Of a DNA stretch of 64,000 nt, positions 35,140 to 48,954 are shown piece after piece. Position 1 is the first letter of the stretch, and each line of letters opens with the position of its first letter. The notes beneath the pieces were generated by a model that was not told the DNA's origin, did not search any database, and was given only the letters and a program-made list of their open reading frames with translations. Source of the DNA: Metaphire vulgaris (Eukaryota > Annelida > Clitellata > Crassiclitellata > Megascolecidae); NCBI GenBank assembly GCA_018105865.1, contig CM030834.1, positions 15,068,719 through 15,132,718 of the forward strand, in the 5' to 3' direction. The position numbers and the translations under genes are program-made.

Positions 35140-37864
35140 GTCTAAAACCTTTCATCCTCATCTAATTCAGCACTGAAGATGAAGTATAAAAGAAGAGGAG
35201 GAGGACAAATGGGACGGAAAGGTAGAACCAGAGAGAACACCTGCTTTAAGATTTAGGGTTGGTTTTAACCCCCAAGCATTTAATAAAATTCATAAAAGAG
35301 GATGTGAGCGGACATAAGCGGACAGACAGCCGTACCTGCAAGCTCACATGAAATTGCAATGAACCAAATTGGAACCATATGGCGTACGCACCTTAAACTC
35401 GCATGAAAGTGCGTAACTAATAACTGAAACGAACTAAATTGATACCATATGGGTTACCCCCCCTATTCCCGGAACCTTGACAGAATATGATTAGGCCTAC
35501 ACCCCTCGTTCCATCCTCCTCTACGTCCATCGTTGTTTCAGAATTGCCATATATGGCCTTTGAATGACCATGTAGGGCAATGCGTTAGGTTATAGAGTTA
35601 GTGTAGTGGATCGAACTGTTTAGTGCGTTGCCAATGACATTTCGAACCTTAATGATGATACCGCGCAAATATGTTTCGCTGTACGTCTAAAGTACTGTGT
35701 AGACATCCTGTTAGATGCTGACTGTTCAACCTATATAAGCTAGGGTAGTTTCGTAGGACTTTGTGTGTGTTTTGCTTGAACTAGACCGGCTGAGTTCTCT
35801 TCTCAGTCCCGTCTAAATATCCATGCCGAAGAATACGTTGTTTCGATAAGTTTAAATAAACGCTTTCAAAAGACTCAACGAAGTTCTTCGGAGACCTACG
35901 CAATTCACCACCAACACCAACACCGACACCAGCCGCTGCAACAATCTTAGAGCGTCTTAAGCAACACACCCGCTCTAAACCTGCCCTAAAAAGATAACCG
36001 AGGTATTCACCTGAGCCACCTTCTGTCCACCGGCAGCTTTGCTTTTTAAAAAATAACGTAGAAATTTGCTGCCTGCTTAATTTTATCTTCAAATGAATTG
36101 TGCAAGAGGACAGGTGACAAATAAAAATCAGGGAAAAGTATTCAATCACCAAATGATCGTTCCTTCCTAGGACGCACGCCTCTCAGGCATATATCAACTG
36201 TATCAAATTCGTGTAATTCTTTCCTCCGAGCGCTTTGTTTTGATACCGCGAGCAGTATATCCAAGCGCTGAGTCGAGCCTGGCACAGCTCGTTGAAAAAA
36301 TCTTACCTTCGGCATTAAGACTGCGTATAACAATATCATTTTCCCAATTATTACTATCAGCGGATGCGCAAGGAACGATTATACCAATGATTTTTTATAT
36401 TCTGAGGAGAAATCACTTCAAATTCATAACTAATTGAAATTTAAACAGCGGTACTACGAGGCGGACCCTGTGCCATTAAGAGGCAAACTAGTAATGCGCA
36501 TTACAATTTGAGATATAGCTCGCAGTGGCCGTTATACGATGCGCGCGTCGTCTAATGATGTCTAGCAGCGCTTGTATACAATATGGCTAAACACGGAACT
36601 GAACAAGGATCCCTACGTGTCGTCTGCCACAGGAAGTCATTGAGAGCGCTGACGTGAATTGATGCAGACGACGACGACGCATGCTGTGGAAGGTGGATAC
36701 GTCACCTGCAGCAGACTGCGTGATTAGCGGAACTCGTTTGCGGGCGAGTAATGAAGCAACGAAGGAAGCGAAATAGAGAGCTGACGGAGAAACAAGAGAA
36801 CGAAGAAGAGGAAGAAGAAGAGCATGGTGGTTGAAAGGAGGAGGAGGAAGAGGAGGAGAAGGAGAAGGAGGAGAAGGAGAAGGAGGAGGAGGAGGAGGAG
36901 GAGGAGGAAGGAAGAGGAGGAGGAGGAGGAGGAGGAGGACAGGAAGCCAAGTTCTCACGTATAGTTTCCATTGACCCTTAATGCATTTTAATTTGCTGCC
37001 AGTCTTCATGCACTCTGTGACTGCCTTTCTATATGTCTCTACGTGTATCTGTCTGTATGTCTTTCTGTATGTATGCATGCATGCATGCCTGTCTTAACCG
37101 CTATCCACACACTAACTTACGCATTCATTCAACCATCCATCTATCTATCCATCCTACCAGCCAAACCATTCATCCGTCCGTCCGTCCGTCCGTCCATCCA
37201 TCCACCCATCTATCTATCCATCCATCCATCAATCCATCCAACCAAACCGTTCATTCATCCCTTCATTCATCAATCAATTTCTAATAATCGTTTAAATCAT
37301 CTTTCACTTTCAATCAACCATTTCTTCTTTTCTCTCTTTCATTTTTGTTCGCCACTGTCTGTCTATCTGTCTGCCTTTCTGTCTATCGGTCTGTCTGTCA
37401 GTCTATCCATCTGTCTGTCTGTCTGCATATCTGTCTGTCTGACCGGTTGTACGAGTGTTGTGCAGGACTCGCGATGTCGTTTCAGGTTGAAAAGTCTCTT
37501 GTTGCTTGTTAGCGTCCTCGGGGGTGGGGTGGGGGTCCTTATGAGGCGGTAATTGCCTTCGGAGGTGTCGTTGTCATGGAATATTCACCGTGGCTTGGCA
37601 CGGGTCCGACAGCGGCGACAGATAGAAGACCAGAAGGTTTCGATAGATTACGGTCGGATGCTGCTCAAGAAGCCTCGAGAAAGCGTTCACCGACCAGACA
37701 GATGCACTGGACGACAGCTTAGTCACGAGGACACACTCTTCCTGTCACGTGCTAATGACGACTTCAGCCGCTGTCGCCTGAAGCTGGTCAAGAATTGATT
37801 GAAGTGAAATGACCGGAAGACCTCGCCGATGCTGACTGCTATGCCATAGCATAGCTCTGTAGAG

Positions 37865-37908
<44 letters not shown>

Positions 37909-38331
37909 TGCATATATATATAAAATTATATATATATATATTATGCCCTCTGTATATATATATATATATATATATGCGTGTGTGTGCGTGTGTGTGTGCG
38001 CCATCCACCGATGCCTATGTGCAGTCCTATAAAAGTGGCACTATCGAGGTCGATGAGTTCACTGGTTGAATGGATTAAAGAAGAACAGGCATGGACATGG
38101 ATATTCAAATGGTGGCCCGCGGGTCAAATCTGGCCCGCCAAGGGGTTTATAAAGGCCCTCAGGAATACCGAAGCGATAAGCAACTTTTATTCTAACACTT
38201 ACAAGACTACAAGACTTTAATATATTGTTTTCAACTTGCCTGTTTTCTATTGCTTATGGACTACATTTTTGTAACTAAAAATATTTGTTAAGAATTGCAT
38301 CTTTTCTTACACTGACATACTGTTTAAAATT
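35140..38331. other. Intergenic, microsatellite-rich
   Basis: Contents seen: (GGA)n 36780-36945; CATC/CTGT-type tetranucleotide sequence 37030-37440; (TA)n 37868-37910 and 37950-37975. Positions 37553-37798 are moderately GC-rich and open on the plus strand in two frames, but no splice sites or homologue could be named. A GGCCCGCGGGTC-type hAT terminus begins near 38109. 35.1-36.6 kb shows nothing recognised. Confidence 0.4.
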
Positions 38332-38521
38332 CAGTGGCGTGTAGAGAGTGGCCGACGCCCGGGGGCCAAGTTGTCCAAAGTACGCCCACGAGCAAAAAAA
38401 ACCTCATCAGCCCTCAAAAAGGTCTGACAAGCAAAGAAAGGTCATCGGGGGTCAGTTTTACGTCCTCCCCATGGTCTGCGCCCGAAGCCACCGCCCCACC
38501 CGCCCCCTCTACACGCTACTG
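38332..38521. mobile_element. hAT-type MITE with perfect 8-bp duplication
   Basis: Ends cagtggcgtgtagagag and ctctacacgctactg. TTAAAATT flanks both sides (38324-38331 and 38522-38529). Contains the CTGACAAGCAAAGAAAGGTC motif, the reverse complement of the GACCTTTTTTGCTTGTCAG motif. Confidence 0.9.
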
Positions 38522-39566
38522 TTAAAATTAAGCTTTAAATTCGATCACCTTCTACTCCTCGCTCGCAGTGATGTTGTCGCTATTTCTCTTTCTCTGCCGT
38601 CTCGGAAATTCTGTCGAATAATTATTTTTTAAAATTTTGTTCTTTATTAAGTGACTAAGGTTATAATTTGGTGCTGTATCGAGAGTCTGATCCTCGGCCA
38701 CCAGTCATAAAAATGTGACCCTTCATAAAATCTAAGAGAAAACTCCCGAGGCAGGGTCTTAAGAAACTGTCGTTAATGAATCGATTTTCAGTATTTTCCC
38801 GTAGCTGCCAGATGAATATGTATTTCTTACTCTGTCTATTGCGATTTTCACTTTTATGACGTCGTTCTGGTTGTTGGAGGATCTCTTTTAAAATGTCACC
38901 GTTTACTTAGCAGATGCTCCGAACGTCTTGTCTCCTCCTCCTCCTCCCGCTCCTCCTCCTCCTCCTCCTCCTCCTCCTCTTCAGCTTCCCTTCCACTGAA
39001 CGTTGCGCAGTCGCTGTGAGCGGATGCAGTCGTCGGTTACGTTGTCTCCATCTGACCGGCGGTTGCTTTTCGTTCGGGAGTGAATAGTCGGTGAGAGAGG
39101 ACGTGTGATGACGATTTTCTGCAGCTCATCGAATCGAATCCCCCCCCCCCATCATCGCCGTCTGGCGACATTCCTCGACGTATTCGTGTGACAGCCAAGA
39201 AGATGTCGCCATATGTTGATTTATTCTGACCGAGGTTAGTCTATATCTGTGTGAACGGACACACGGAATTTGGTCGACAGGTTCGCGCTATCAGATTCGA
39301 TTGGTCGTTCATTTAGATAATAACATTCGAATCTTCCCAAGACTGCATTAGTTCCAATTTTCGAAGTGATGTTCTTGACAGTAATATTCTTACTTTTGCG
39401 TCTTCATTTTCGTTAGCGTAGCCGTCGATAAATGTCAGATTCGTCATCGGCGTGGCATAAATTATATATATCGACAATGAATCATTTCACAGCAGAGTTT
39501 CACCACGTAAGCAAGTATGTTCAGGTCTAGAACTATAGGTATCTAGCGAATGAAATACTTTTCCGG
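38522..39566. other. Intergenic; (CTC)n and GC-rich stretch that could be a promoter
   Basis: A (CTC)n run lies at 38930-38980 followed by GC-richer unique sequence to about 39240. It could be a 5' UTR or promoter (a GTTAGT follows at 39235), perhaps of the receptor gene 3.6 kb downstream, but nothing proves it. Confidence 0.3.
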
Positions 39567-39596
39567 CAGAGGCGGCTCCAGGATTTGGCAAGTGGG

Positions 39597-41094
39597 CAAT
39601 GTTCCCTCTAATTTTTTGAGTCCGTGAGCGCACCAGATTTTTCGTGAGCGGAAATAGTTTCGTCATGAGCGCTTATGTCAATATCAATCAATCAATGCTA
39701 TATTATGTATACCAGTGGTGCACAACCTTTTTCGGCCGCGGGCCACAGTTATATTTCTGAAATCCTTAGGGCCAATCGGGGGCCAGACTCAACTGACGAC
39801 TGCCATTTATGTCTTTGCTTGAAATTTATTACAATTTAGTACAAAATCACTTTTTAAGTTTAGATACATTGTACACTACTGTAAAGTGTCTTATGCAATA
39901 TCAGTACAATAAGGCATGGTTATGCTTTTATATAAGTTTCTAAACATAAAGTTTATAGTTATACGCTATGTTAAAGTTAAACATATTTAGCAGAATCTAA
40001 AGTATTCTTATATTAGTCTTTTACTCTTATAAGACTTATAGAAAAAGTTCATAATCTAAAGTTATAGGCCTAAACTTAGCGTACAATAACCGAAACACAT
40101 TGGACCATTGTATCTGTCACTAGCAGTTTTAACTGTCACTAGCAGTTTGAAAGGTTGAAACGAGCAAGTCAGTGTGATGGCTGTTTGCACCTCTGCAACC
40201 AGCTTACATATGTCGATTGACATAGCAGGCATACAACGTTTTCCTGCAGCTAAGCAAACAGTAAGGCTCAGTGACCCAGTCCACTCGTCATGACCGCAGC
40301 AAAATTTAGAGATATGAGTCACTATAGATTTAATTTTTAACAACATCCTGGGCTCTAAAGCCGTCACGAACGGCATTGAGAGAAGGCATGACATATTGGT
40401 ATTTTCATTTAGTTCTCGCGGCCAGTCGCGGGCCACATGGCGAGTCGTCGCGGGCCGGATGTGGCCCGCGGGCCGGACATTGTGCACCACTGAATCACTG
40501 ATGTATACCAATAATAAACGTAAGAAATTAAACAGTGGGCCTACTTATATCAATATATTTCAAATTCAATATATCGTTGGCGAAAATGAAAGTTGTTCAA
40601 CTTCAAAACCTAATTAAGAAATAACAAAGCGATTTGATAAAACTTATATTTACTAGATTTGTTCACGTCTGTCTTTAGTCAAGTTATCAAGCAAACTATC
40701 ATAAATGTGTACTAATAATCCCGGTGTCCTTGATTATTGACTCACGTGTGATATGCGTGACCCAAATAACCCAATAGCGCCTACTTTTATGCAAATTTAT
40801 AGCTGCAGCCTGCAGCCTGCGCATGCGCACAAATACCAGCAGATATAAATGACACTGATTGGGCAAACCAAATGCGTTGGCGTCTAGGGATAAATAAACA
40901 ACAACGACTAACACCGCTCAGGCCTAAATAAATAAATCACCTGGGTCAAATGAACCTACCGAAACCATACTTTTGGGAAACGCGCGTAATACCCGTTGAG
41001 CAAAATAAATTGTGCGCAAACAAAGAAATGTTGTGCGCGCTACCAATTAAAGTCGTGCGCGCGCGCGCACGCGCGCACCTTAGAGGGAACATTG
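39597..41094. mobile_element. hAT-type element B, inserted in A
   Basis: Termini caatgttccctctaa and ttagagggaacattg are perfect inverted repeats. CAAGTGGG flanks both sides (39589-39596, 41095-41102), a perfect 8-bp duplication within A. About 710 bases are its own, without a transposase frame, and include CGCGCG-rich sequence near the right end. Element C interrupts it. Confidence 0.9.
39713..40500. mobile_element. hAT-type element C, innermost insertion
   Basis: Left end cagtggtgcacaacc...cggccgcgggccac, right sub-terminal ggcccgcgggccggacattg and a final AATCACTG. ATGTATAC flanks both sides (39705-39712, 40501-40508), a perfect 8-bp duplication inside B. Internal open frames are short with no recognisable transposase. 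Confidence 0.9.
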
Positions 41095-41479
41095 CAAGTG
41101 GGGGGAACCGTTGGGGTGGTAACTTCTAATCATGGGGTTCAACCAGTTGTTGTTAGGTATGTAGTATTAAGTATAGGGTCCCAACAGGAGGACCACTGGA
41201 GCCAGGAACTCAATAAGGGGCACGGCCCCCCTGGTTCCCCTGTGGAGCAGCCACTGTTTTCCAGGAACAGACACGTTTTAGTATGTCAGACTGTTTCTTA
41301 TTTATGTCTCTGTAGACTAATTACTAGTTCTGTGACTGCACTGCATTGGTTTCTGTTTGTTTCGTTTATTTAAATTTGTGTTTTGTTTATTTGCTTTCTA
41401 CGGTTGCAGAAAAGGGAGAAATAAGGATATACATGTATACGCTACTGTATATTACATGTGAAAATGTTTACCGCCCGCC

Positions 41480-42262
41480 TATATTAATGTATCAGAGCTC
41501 TCGGAATTTCAGACGCTTCTTGAAGACTTTATTTCTTCACCGGCTGAACTTGTACTCACCGAGGATTGCAATATAATCCATATTGACCTATTCGGCGGCA
41601 AAATTCTCTAACCTTCGCCGATCTTTTGAGCACCTTCAACTTAGAGAACTGAGAAGTAGTCCAACCCAAGACAAAGGTCACATCTTCGATCTTTTCATCA
41701 CACGCTCATTATCTGTGGCGATTACTGATGCACATCTGTCTGACCAACTTGCCCATCACCTCACTCCTGAAATAACAGGATCATACTCCTTCAGCATACA
41801 AAGTGATCTCGACTCGACAGGGGGCAGAGGGCATATGCACAGTGGTGAGTGGTCCGGCGACCTGTAGGGAGACCGGGCCGGTGACGTATTAACGTCTTGA
41901 AAAAGACTGACAAACAAAAAAGCTCATCAGCAGTTTTCGCACTTGTTAGGGGCCCGTGACTTCCCTTCTGCGCAGGGGCCCGGAATTTCTCTCGGCGGGC
42001 CTGGCAACACAAACTAGTTCTGGCTGCTTTCAAAAACGACATAATGTCACCTGATTTATTTAATTCTTCTTACAAAACTTCGACTGCATTGGTTACTCAA
42101 TTGCACGCAACTCTTACTTCCGTTCTTGATCGACACATTCCCGCAAAGTCCAACAAGGCTTTCAATCGTACTGTACATCTAAACCCTGGCTACTCTCTGA
42201 CGTTCGAGAAGCCACGCGTAAAAGGAGGCAGCTGGAGCAGATCCAAGCTACCGTCCCACTGA
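41480..42262 (+). pseudogene. Degenerate LINE (L2/CR1-like) endonuclease region, interrupted by a MITE
   Basis: Frames give ELSEFQTLLEDFISSPAELV, then GHIFDLFITRSLSVAITD AHLSD, then HATLTSVLDRHIPAKSN, which follow the order of the endonuclease-to-RT linker of L2/CR1-type ORF2 proteins. Frameshifts and stops occur throughout. About 41820-42020 is a non-homologous insertion carrying the CTGACAAACAAAAAAGCTCATC motif, so a MITE probably landed in the dead LINE. Confidence 0.7.
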
Positions 42263-42537
42263 ATCCGCTTCAAAATCCAGTGCAAAATGGTCAGAAAGCT
42301 AGTTACCCAAGCTGAATGTTCCTACTTGAAAGCAGGGCCTTTTAACGTGCAGTACTACACTAAATGTGCAGTGATAAATTGAAAATGTGCAGTGGTAAAA
42401 TGACAATTTTCTTTGCTTTATGCAGTGATACATTTTCCTGGCGACTTTTTACAGCATTCAAATTGTATAACAATTCCCGCTACTTGTTACTGAATGAAAA
42501 CAAATTGTTGCAGTATAATTCTGATACATGTAATTTG

Positions 42538-42538
42538 C

Positions 42539-42598
<60 letters not shown>

Positions 42599-42624
42599 CA
42601 TCATCATCATCATCATCATCATAA
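42538..42624. repeat. (ATT)n then (ATC)n microsatellite
   Basis: About 20 ATT and 8 ATC units, the same compound as in the Rho intron. A (CT)n run follows at 42712-42753, upstream of the receptor start codon. Confidence 0.95.
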
Positions 42625-42708
42625 TTGTGTGTGTCTACCAGTGTGTATCTTCTCAGTCTGTCTACGTCAAGTACGGAATGGAGAGTGAGAACGGAAGGTC
42701 ATCAGTCG

Positions 42709-42759
<51 letters not shown>

Positions 42760-42892
42760 TCGTTTTGTTTACGTTGTGTTATTGATTGATTGCCAGAGCG
42801 ATTTCAAGGCGTACATTGTTTTCCACTCTCATCGCCCGTTTCCCGAATATGCGCAGGTGGACCCTAGATTCGCTCCTTCGCCCGTGCGCAGA

Positions 42893-43187
42893 ATGTTGAC
42901 AGAGGAGTCCTCCGCGGCGGCCGCCGCCCCTGTGCAGGGACGCAGCGCCGCGGTCATTCCATGTGTCGTCGTCGTCGTCGTCATCGTAGCTGGATATGCG
43001 TTCTGCATCAACCTCGCTTCTGGTAAAAATGACGGTCATTGTTATCCGTTAGTACTTCTGCGACAGACTGCGTTTAATCACATGTAGTATGTGTGTAGGT
43101 GTATGTGTGTATGTGTGTGTTTGTGTGTACTTGATGCAATAGTGCAATACAAATGGTTGCTGTCTTTAGTATAGATCGACACTGAGT

Positions 43188-43230
<43 letters not shown>

Positions 43231-43591
43231 TTAAGCAGTGATTTTGCTTTGGATATCTCGATTTTACAGCATCAACCATTTCAGGTGTTGGCCTATACCC
43301 GTTCGGTTTCTGGTTATGTTATATAATTTGTATAGGCCTAGATTGTTATAGCCTCGTCCTTCAGTCCCTTATTTATGCGCCGAAGAAGGAAACTGATTTC
43401 CCAGTTTGATTCTTTACTATACTAAGAGAAATTCGCGTTTTCTTTGCCGATTTTATTTTGCGAAAGGCAAACAAAGAAGTAATGAAGTAAATTAAATGGC
43501 GACGAGAGAAAGAGAGGAGAGAGAGAGAGAGAGCTATACTACCTCTAATTAGATTATATATACATGCATACATGAACACGTATAAGCCGAT

Positions 43592-43653
<62 letters not shown>

Positions 43654-46600
43654 TAGAGCCGTGCTATTCTATCGTGAAATGTAATTAGAAGCAATAATCC
43701 GCCGGGGATTTCGCCTCTCCGATTAACAGAGGTGAAACACGCCCCGTCATAGAATTGGAGGATTCAATTTCCGGAGTTTATTTCGCTCTTCCTGTTCTTA
43801 ATTCGAAAGCGATCGAAGAAGGGGAGGGGGTACTCTTCACGGTGCATTCATTGTAGAAGCATCTCTCTCAAACAGCATCTTCCGGCCTGTTTTCCTTGTG
43901 TCTGCTGAGAAATAGACCGTTATAACTACATGCCTCCCTGCGAGAGCTCGAGGCTAGCTATTAAATTCGTTGATTTAATTCGAGAAGCGTTACATCTATC
44001 AAATTATTTATCAAGCTATTGCAAGATTTTTATACCGAACGAAAAATAGCATGTTAGGGGCCGTCCATAAAGTACCATAAAGTACCTCTCGCTATTTTTA
44101 CAGTTTTTGCACCGCCCTATTGTCACAATATCTGTCACAAATCTCTGACCACCCCTTTCGAGTTTAGGTCACAAATCGGTCACACTTTCTTAGACTCCTC
44201 CCCGCTCGGAGCGTTATCGCAGCGTACTTTATGGATGGCCCCATAGTAACGTAATAATTGCTGTTTGTTTTCAAAGCGTCTTCTTATTCGTCGTCGTCTG
44301 ATAACGAACAGCGTCTGCTGCATTATCTGCTGCGGAGCTACGACACGGACGCAAGAGGCGTCTCGAAGGTCAACATGACGGTTCGCGTCGAACTGCAGCT
44401 GCTGCTTCTCCGAATTCACGGACTCGTTAGTAGCGTTCATACAGTCTCACGGGAAAATTGATCTTTCTCGGCGTCAGTTGCATTTCTGACTGAGGTTCCA
44501 GAATAAGAGGCAATGTGACAGCAGACCATTTAGTCCTATATATTACGAATTCGGGGGCGGCGCGGGTGGGGTGGAGTTGACGCCCCAGATGCAGAAGAAG
44601 CTCTAGAGTAATATTAGAGTTAGGCTGCAAGCAGTTCTGGTATAGGAGTATCCAGAACAATCTCTATGGTCACTGATCTATGCCCACCAGCAAGACATCT
44701 GCTTCTGCCATTGGCGTCTATTAATAGACAACAATGGTTTCTATGGTTTCTGCCCAACAGTGGGCGGAGCAACCGGACCTTGTTGGTAAACACTGGATAC
44801 CCCTATATACTTTGAAAAACTTTATTTCCGATTTGTTACTGAGAGACCAAACGCCTCATTACGACTACAGTAAGTCTATCGATTCCGTTGACAATCACTC
44901 CTCGACACCATCTTAAAATAAATCTCATCAGCTTTATACAGATCGCACAACTTGTCCCAACCCAAATAGGACCATCTGCCTCTCTTGCCTACGCTAATTG
45001 TAACGATTGCAGAAATACCTTTATACGGAATTAACTGCAACTATATTAGAAATTCTTGGACAAACTCATATTTGACGCTGGAGAAATAAATCAACGAATT
45101 GAAACCTTTAATTAAGGCATCTGTTCCCCATTTTATATTTAAGGACGAAAGAAGTCAAGTCCTGACGAGCACAGGGCTCATAATATGCGTGAGTACACAG
45201 TCCTACTTTCAAACACTATACAAATATTCCTCATAAGAATTAGAATCGAATCTATGTCTTTAAGTCTTCTGTATCGGAAAGTTGTTTAACTCTCTTGGTT
45301 CTGTCTTTTTACTATAACTAAGTAAAATCGTCTTTACGAAGTGCAAAGTCTCAACAATTGTCTATCTCCGAGGATCGCATTTCAACTCCATCAATCGCTT
45401 CAATGCTGACGGAGCGCAAAGCTAGCTTGGTATTCGTAGGGAGAATGCCTGATCACCATAGTATTTACTGGCATAATTTTCTTGTCATTGCTTACTTACT
45501 TGTCCACTATTTAACCAGCAAAGAGGAAGCAGTGGCGTAGCTAGGTGGTGCAGAGAGAGCGGTCGCTCCGCATGAGGATATTTTCAGAAAATTGGCGACT
45601 TTTTGCTTGTTCGGAAATGTAATACATTTAAAATTTTAAAAAAATTGACTTTAAGACAAGCAACAACAAAAAATTGTCGGCCACGGGGGCCTTTTTTAAC
45701 TAGTCAAAGACTCTTTGAGCTGTTCGGGAAAAAACTGATGTGGCGGCGCCTTTTGATGTGCATTGAAATGTTGGCACCTTTTTTAATATGCTCGCCGCTC
45801 CTCTGGTACTAAAACCTGGCTACGCCACTGGGAGGAAAGGGAACTGGGCAAATGGCAATTATCTCCCCCACTTGTTTGATTCTCACATAGCACCTTGGCG
45901 CCAATAACAAAATCGTAACTGTTTAATTAATCTAACCGTGACTTTATACGATCGGCTGCGTCATTGTTCTTGTAACACGAGACTTATTTCAGGATTGGCA
46001 GGATGATCGTCTGATGTGGAGGCGAGAGGAATTCGGAAACTTATTTGACATTGTCGTCAAACCGGACAGAATATGGCTCCCTGAACTTGCTCTGATGAAC
46101 GGGTAAAAGGCAGAAGACAAAATCTGAATAGGAGGAACCAGCGTCTTTGTCATTAATTTTAGCAAATCTCCTGGTTTTATGTGTAACCAGAAATGTTCTT
46201 GCGACGCAGTCTCCGAATATTTTAGATTTTATAGAATTCGTACTTCTAGAATTCTTTATATTCTACTATTATTAAGCTTTGAAATATAATCTGAATCTCC
46301 TAGGAGCACACGTAGCACCTTCCCGAGTAAGCCCCACGCTTCTGATTGCAGCCTTACAGCTTCAAGTTGAGGTTGAGACCAGTCTAAGAGCCTTCAAATT
46401 AATGCCTAATGGCTGCATCAGTGTCTTTCGTTGCAGATTGGTCCTGGCGTTTACTTACTAATTAGCCAACTGACATAAAGGACATCACTTAGTTTGTGAT
46501 CTTCAAGTGTTTATCAATATTGATACTAACATACAATTTATCTCACGTTTATGTTGATTCTTGATTCGTTGGCTGCATGGTTGGCTGACTGACTGACTAA

Positions 46601-48683
46601 CTGATTGACTGACTGACTGACTGACTTCAAATTAATGCCTAATGGCTGCATCAGTGTCTTTCGCTGCAGATTGGTCCTGGCGTTTACTTACTAATTAGCC
46701 AACTGACATAAAGGACATCACTTAGTTTGTGATCTTACGGTTACTTACTTACTTACTTGGTCGGTGTGACTAACTAGTAACTATTGATCGGTCGGACATG
46801 AGTTTACTTTACCTGGAGTAGGTCTATTGTAACTTTCTGTATATAGAGCGGATGAACTGGCGCCCGATTTTCGCAAAGTTCGCGCCCTGTTGCGTCACGA
46901 CGGTCACGTGCACTGGGAACCGGGCGGCGTGTTCACGACCACCTGCGACATCGACATCCGCTACTTTCCGTTCGACGACCAATCGTGCCCGATCCAGTTC
47001 GGCGCCTGGGCCTATTACAGCGCCCGGATGAACATAACGAACGCTTCGCACGAGATCCAGACGCACAACTTCCGGTTGAACGGCGAGTGGGACGTCTACC
47101 GGACGACGTCCGTCTGGAAGGAGAACGTGCTTCCGTGCTGTCCGAACACCCGCTATCCGTACGTCGAATTCACCCTGTTTCTGCGACGAAAGCACGCCTT
47201 CTTCGTCATCAACATCATCCTTCCGTGCACCCTGCTGTCCGTGCTCGTCATGGTCGTCTTCTGTCTTCCGCCGGACGCAGGCGAAAAGGTATCGCTCGGC
47301 ATATCGGTGCTGCTGGCGTTCACCGTGTTCTCGCTGATGGTCGCCGAGAACATTCCAAGAACGTCGCTTCACGTTCCCGTCATCGGTGAGTGTTTTAAAA
47401 GGCACCTCGGATCTTGAATATAGACGACATCTTTAGAATAGGATATTCTCAATATCGGAGATTTTCATAAGATCAAAGGAGATAGTGGATAGGGCCTATT
47501 AGATGCCGGGGCGTAGCGACGAGAGTATATCAGTATATATACCCCCCCCCCAAAAAAAAAATCAGGCTACTTTAAAGTTTTTAATGTGTTTTTAAAGATT
47601 TTCGACGTTTTTTAAGATTTATACCCCCTCTCCCCAATCACATTATACCCCACTAATCAAATTCCTGGCTACGCCCCTGTTTAGATGGCATTTCTTTATT
47701 GGTTTCTTGGAAGGAATTCTAGCCTTTACAGTTAGGCCTACTTTTACTGTTACTGTTACTGTTCAGAATTTAGTGGGAAGCCAACCGAATGATGGACAAA
47801 TAGGGTAATATTTTAATACTAGGCTACAAGTTTCGACGTAGGCCTACTTAGGTCATGGATACGAACTGTGAGATTGTGTTCCAATTATTATTTATACCGT
47901 GAGTTTCGGACGCATCTGCGCTCATAGAGGCATAAAGTATGACGATGAACGAGGGGATTAAGAGGATTTTCCAAAGTCTCGTTGCCTACATGCTGAGTTA
48001 GGCATAACTGAGAAGGCGCTTTTGAAAGGCTTAAAATGATTATTTATGATCCAAATACGTGCAACGCTTTACAGAAATAATTCGAAATGAAAAAATTCAT
48101 GAATTCTGCTCGCACGCCTAACGCAGTGTTTAATCTAGACTCCTGGGCTCCGGGGGGGAGGGGGGCTGACAAAGCCGGGAGAATTTGAAATTTCTGGAGG
48201 GGGGAATTCTGCTAGGGACTGCTGTTAGTCCATGTAGTATGCCAAAATTTCCGGGGGTGAATTTTAAAAATCCGGGTGGGAAAGGGCAATTCCCCCGGAA
48301 ACGGCCTAGATTAAACACTGGCCTAACGGGAGCGTGCATCGACTGAACTTAGACCTATTTAACTTTTGAGATGCTTTATCGTTATAGTGTGGCGGGAAGT
48401 TAGCAGAGTGCATGGCAACAAGACTGGACGATAGAGAAAAAGGTCGCTGGTTCGATACCCACCTTAAGGTCGACTCAGCCTTACACGCTATAGGGTGGTG
48501 GTAGGCTAAAATGAGGAGCAGTGTTAAGATGCGAGGTAAAACGTGGGTCTGGGGAAAGTAACGACAACCTGCCCAGATTACGTCGTGATTGCCTAGATCG
48601 GAGATAAGCGCAGAAACCCAACGCTCGGACTCGAGTACGGTATACCTACATTTACATACTACTACATCGTTATACTGGGCCAT

Positions 48684-48739
<56 letters not shown>

Positions 48740-48922
48740 TTTTATATAGGCCTGATAGGAGGGATATTTTCCTCTCAAAACCTCAAAATCCCCCTCCAAT
48801 AAAATCCCAGCACTTGCACAAATTTTGCATCGAACTGTGTCTTTTCCTCCAACCAAGTCGATCCCCTGAAAGCCTCAATTTCTCCCCTCCCAAAGTCCTG
48901 GAGTCTGGATAAAACACTATAT

Positions 48923-48954
<32 letters not shown>

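Larger units (their letters stand above)
39567..41256. mobile_element. hAT MITE A, outermost of three nested elements
   Basis: Starts cagaggcggctccagg and ends ctgtggagcagccactg. Flanks TTTTCCGG (39559-39566) and TTTTCCAG (41257-41264) match at 7 of 8. Only about 190 bases are its own (39567-39596 and 41095-41256); these align to the reverse complement of 26684-26854. The rest is element B. Confidence 0.85.

Noticed and set aside
36587..37078. 163-residue minus-strand ORF with Pro and Leu runs
   Set aside because: Mostly the (GGA)n repeat read as Pro/Ser/Leu; the flanks show no splice signals or homology.
37553..37798. 82-codon plus-strand ORF, GC-rich
   Set aside because: Two plus frames are open, no acceptor or donor fits, and nothing in it is recognisable.
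46824..47405. 193-residue minus-strand ORF and a 134-residue plus-strand ORF
   Set aside because: Shadows of the large nAChR exon, whose correct frame carries the Cys-loop and M1-M2.
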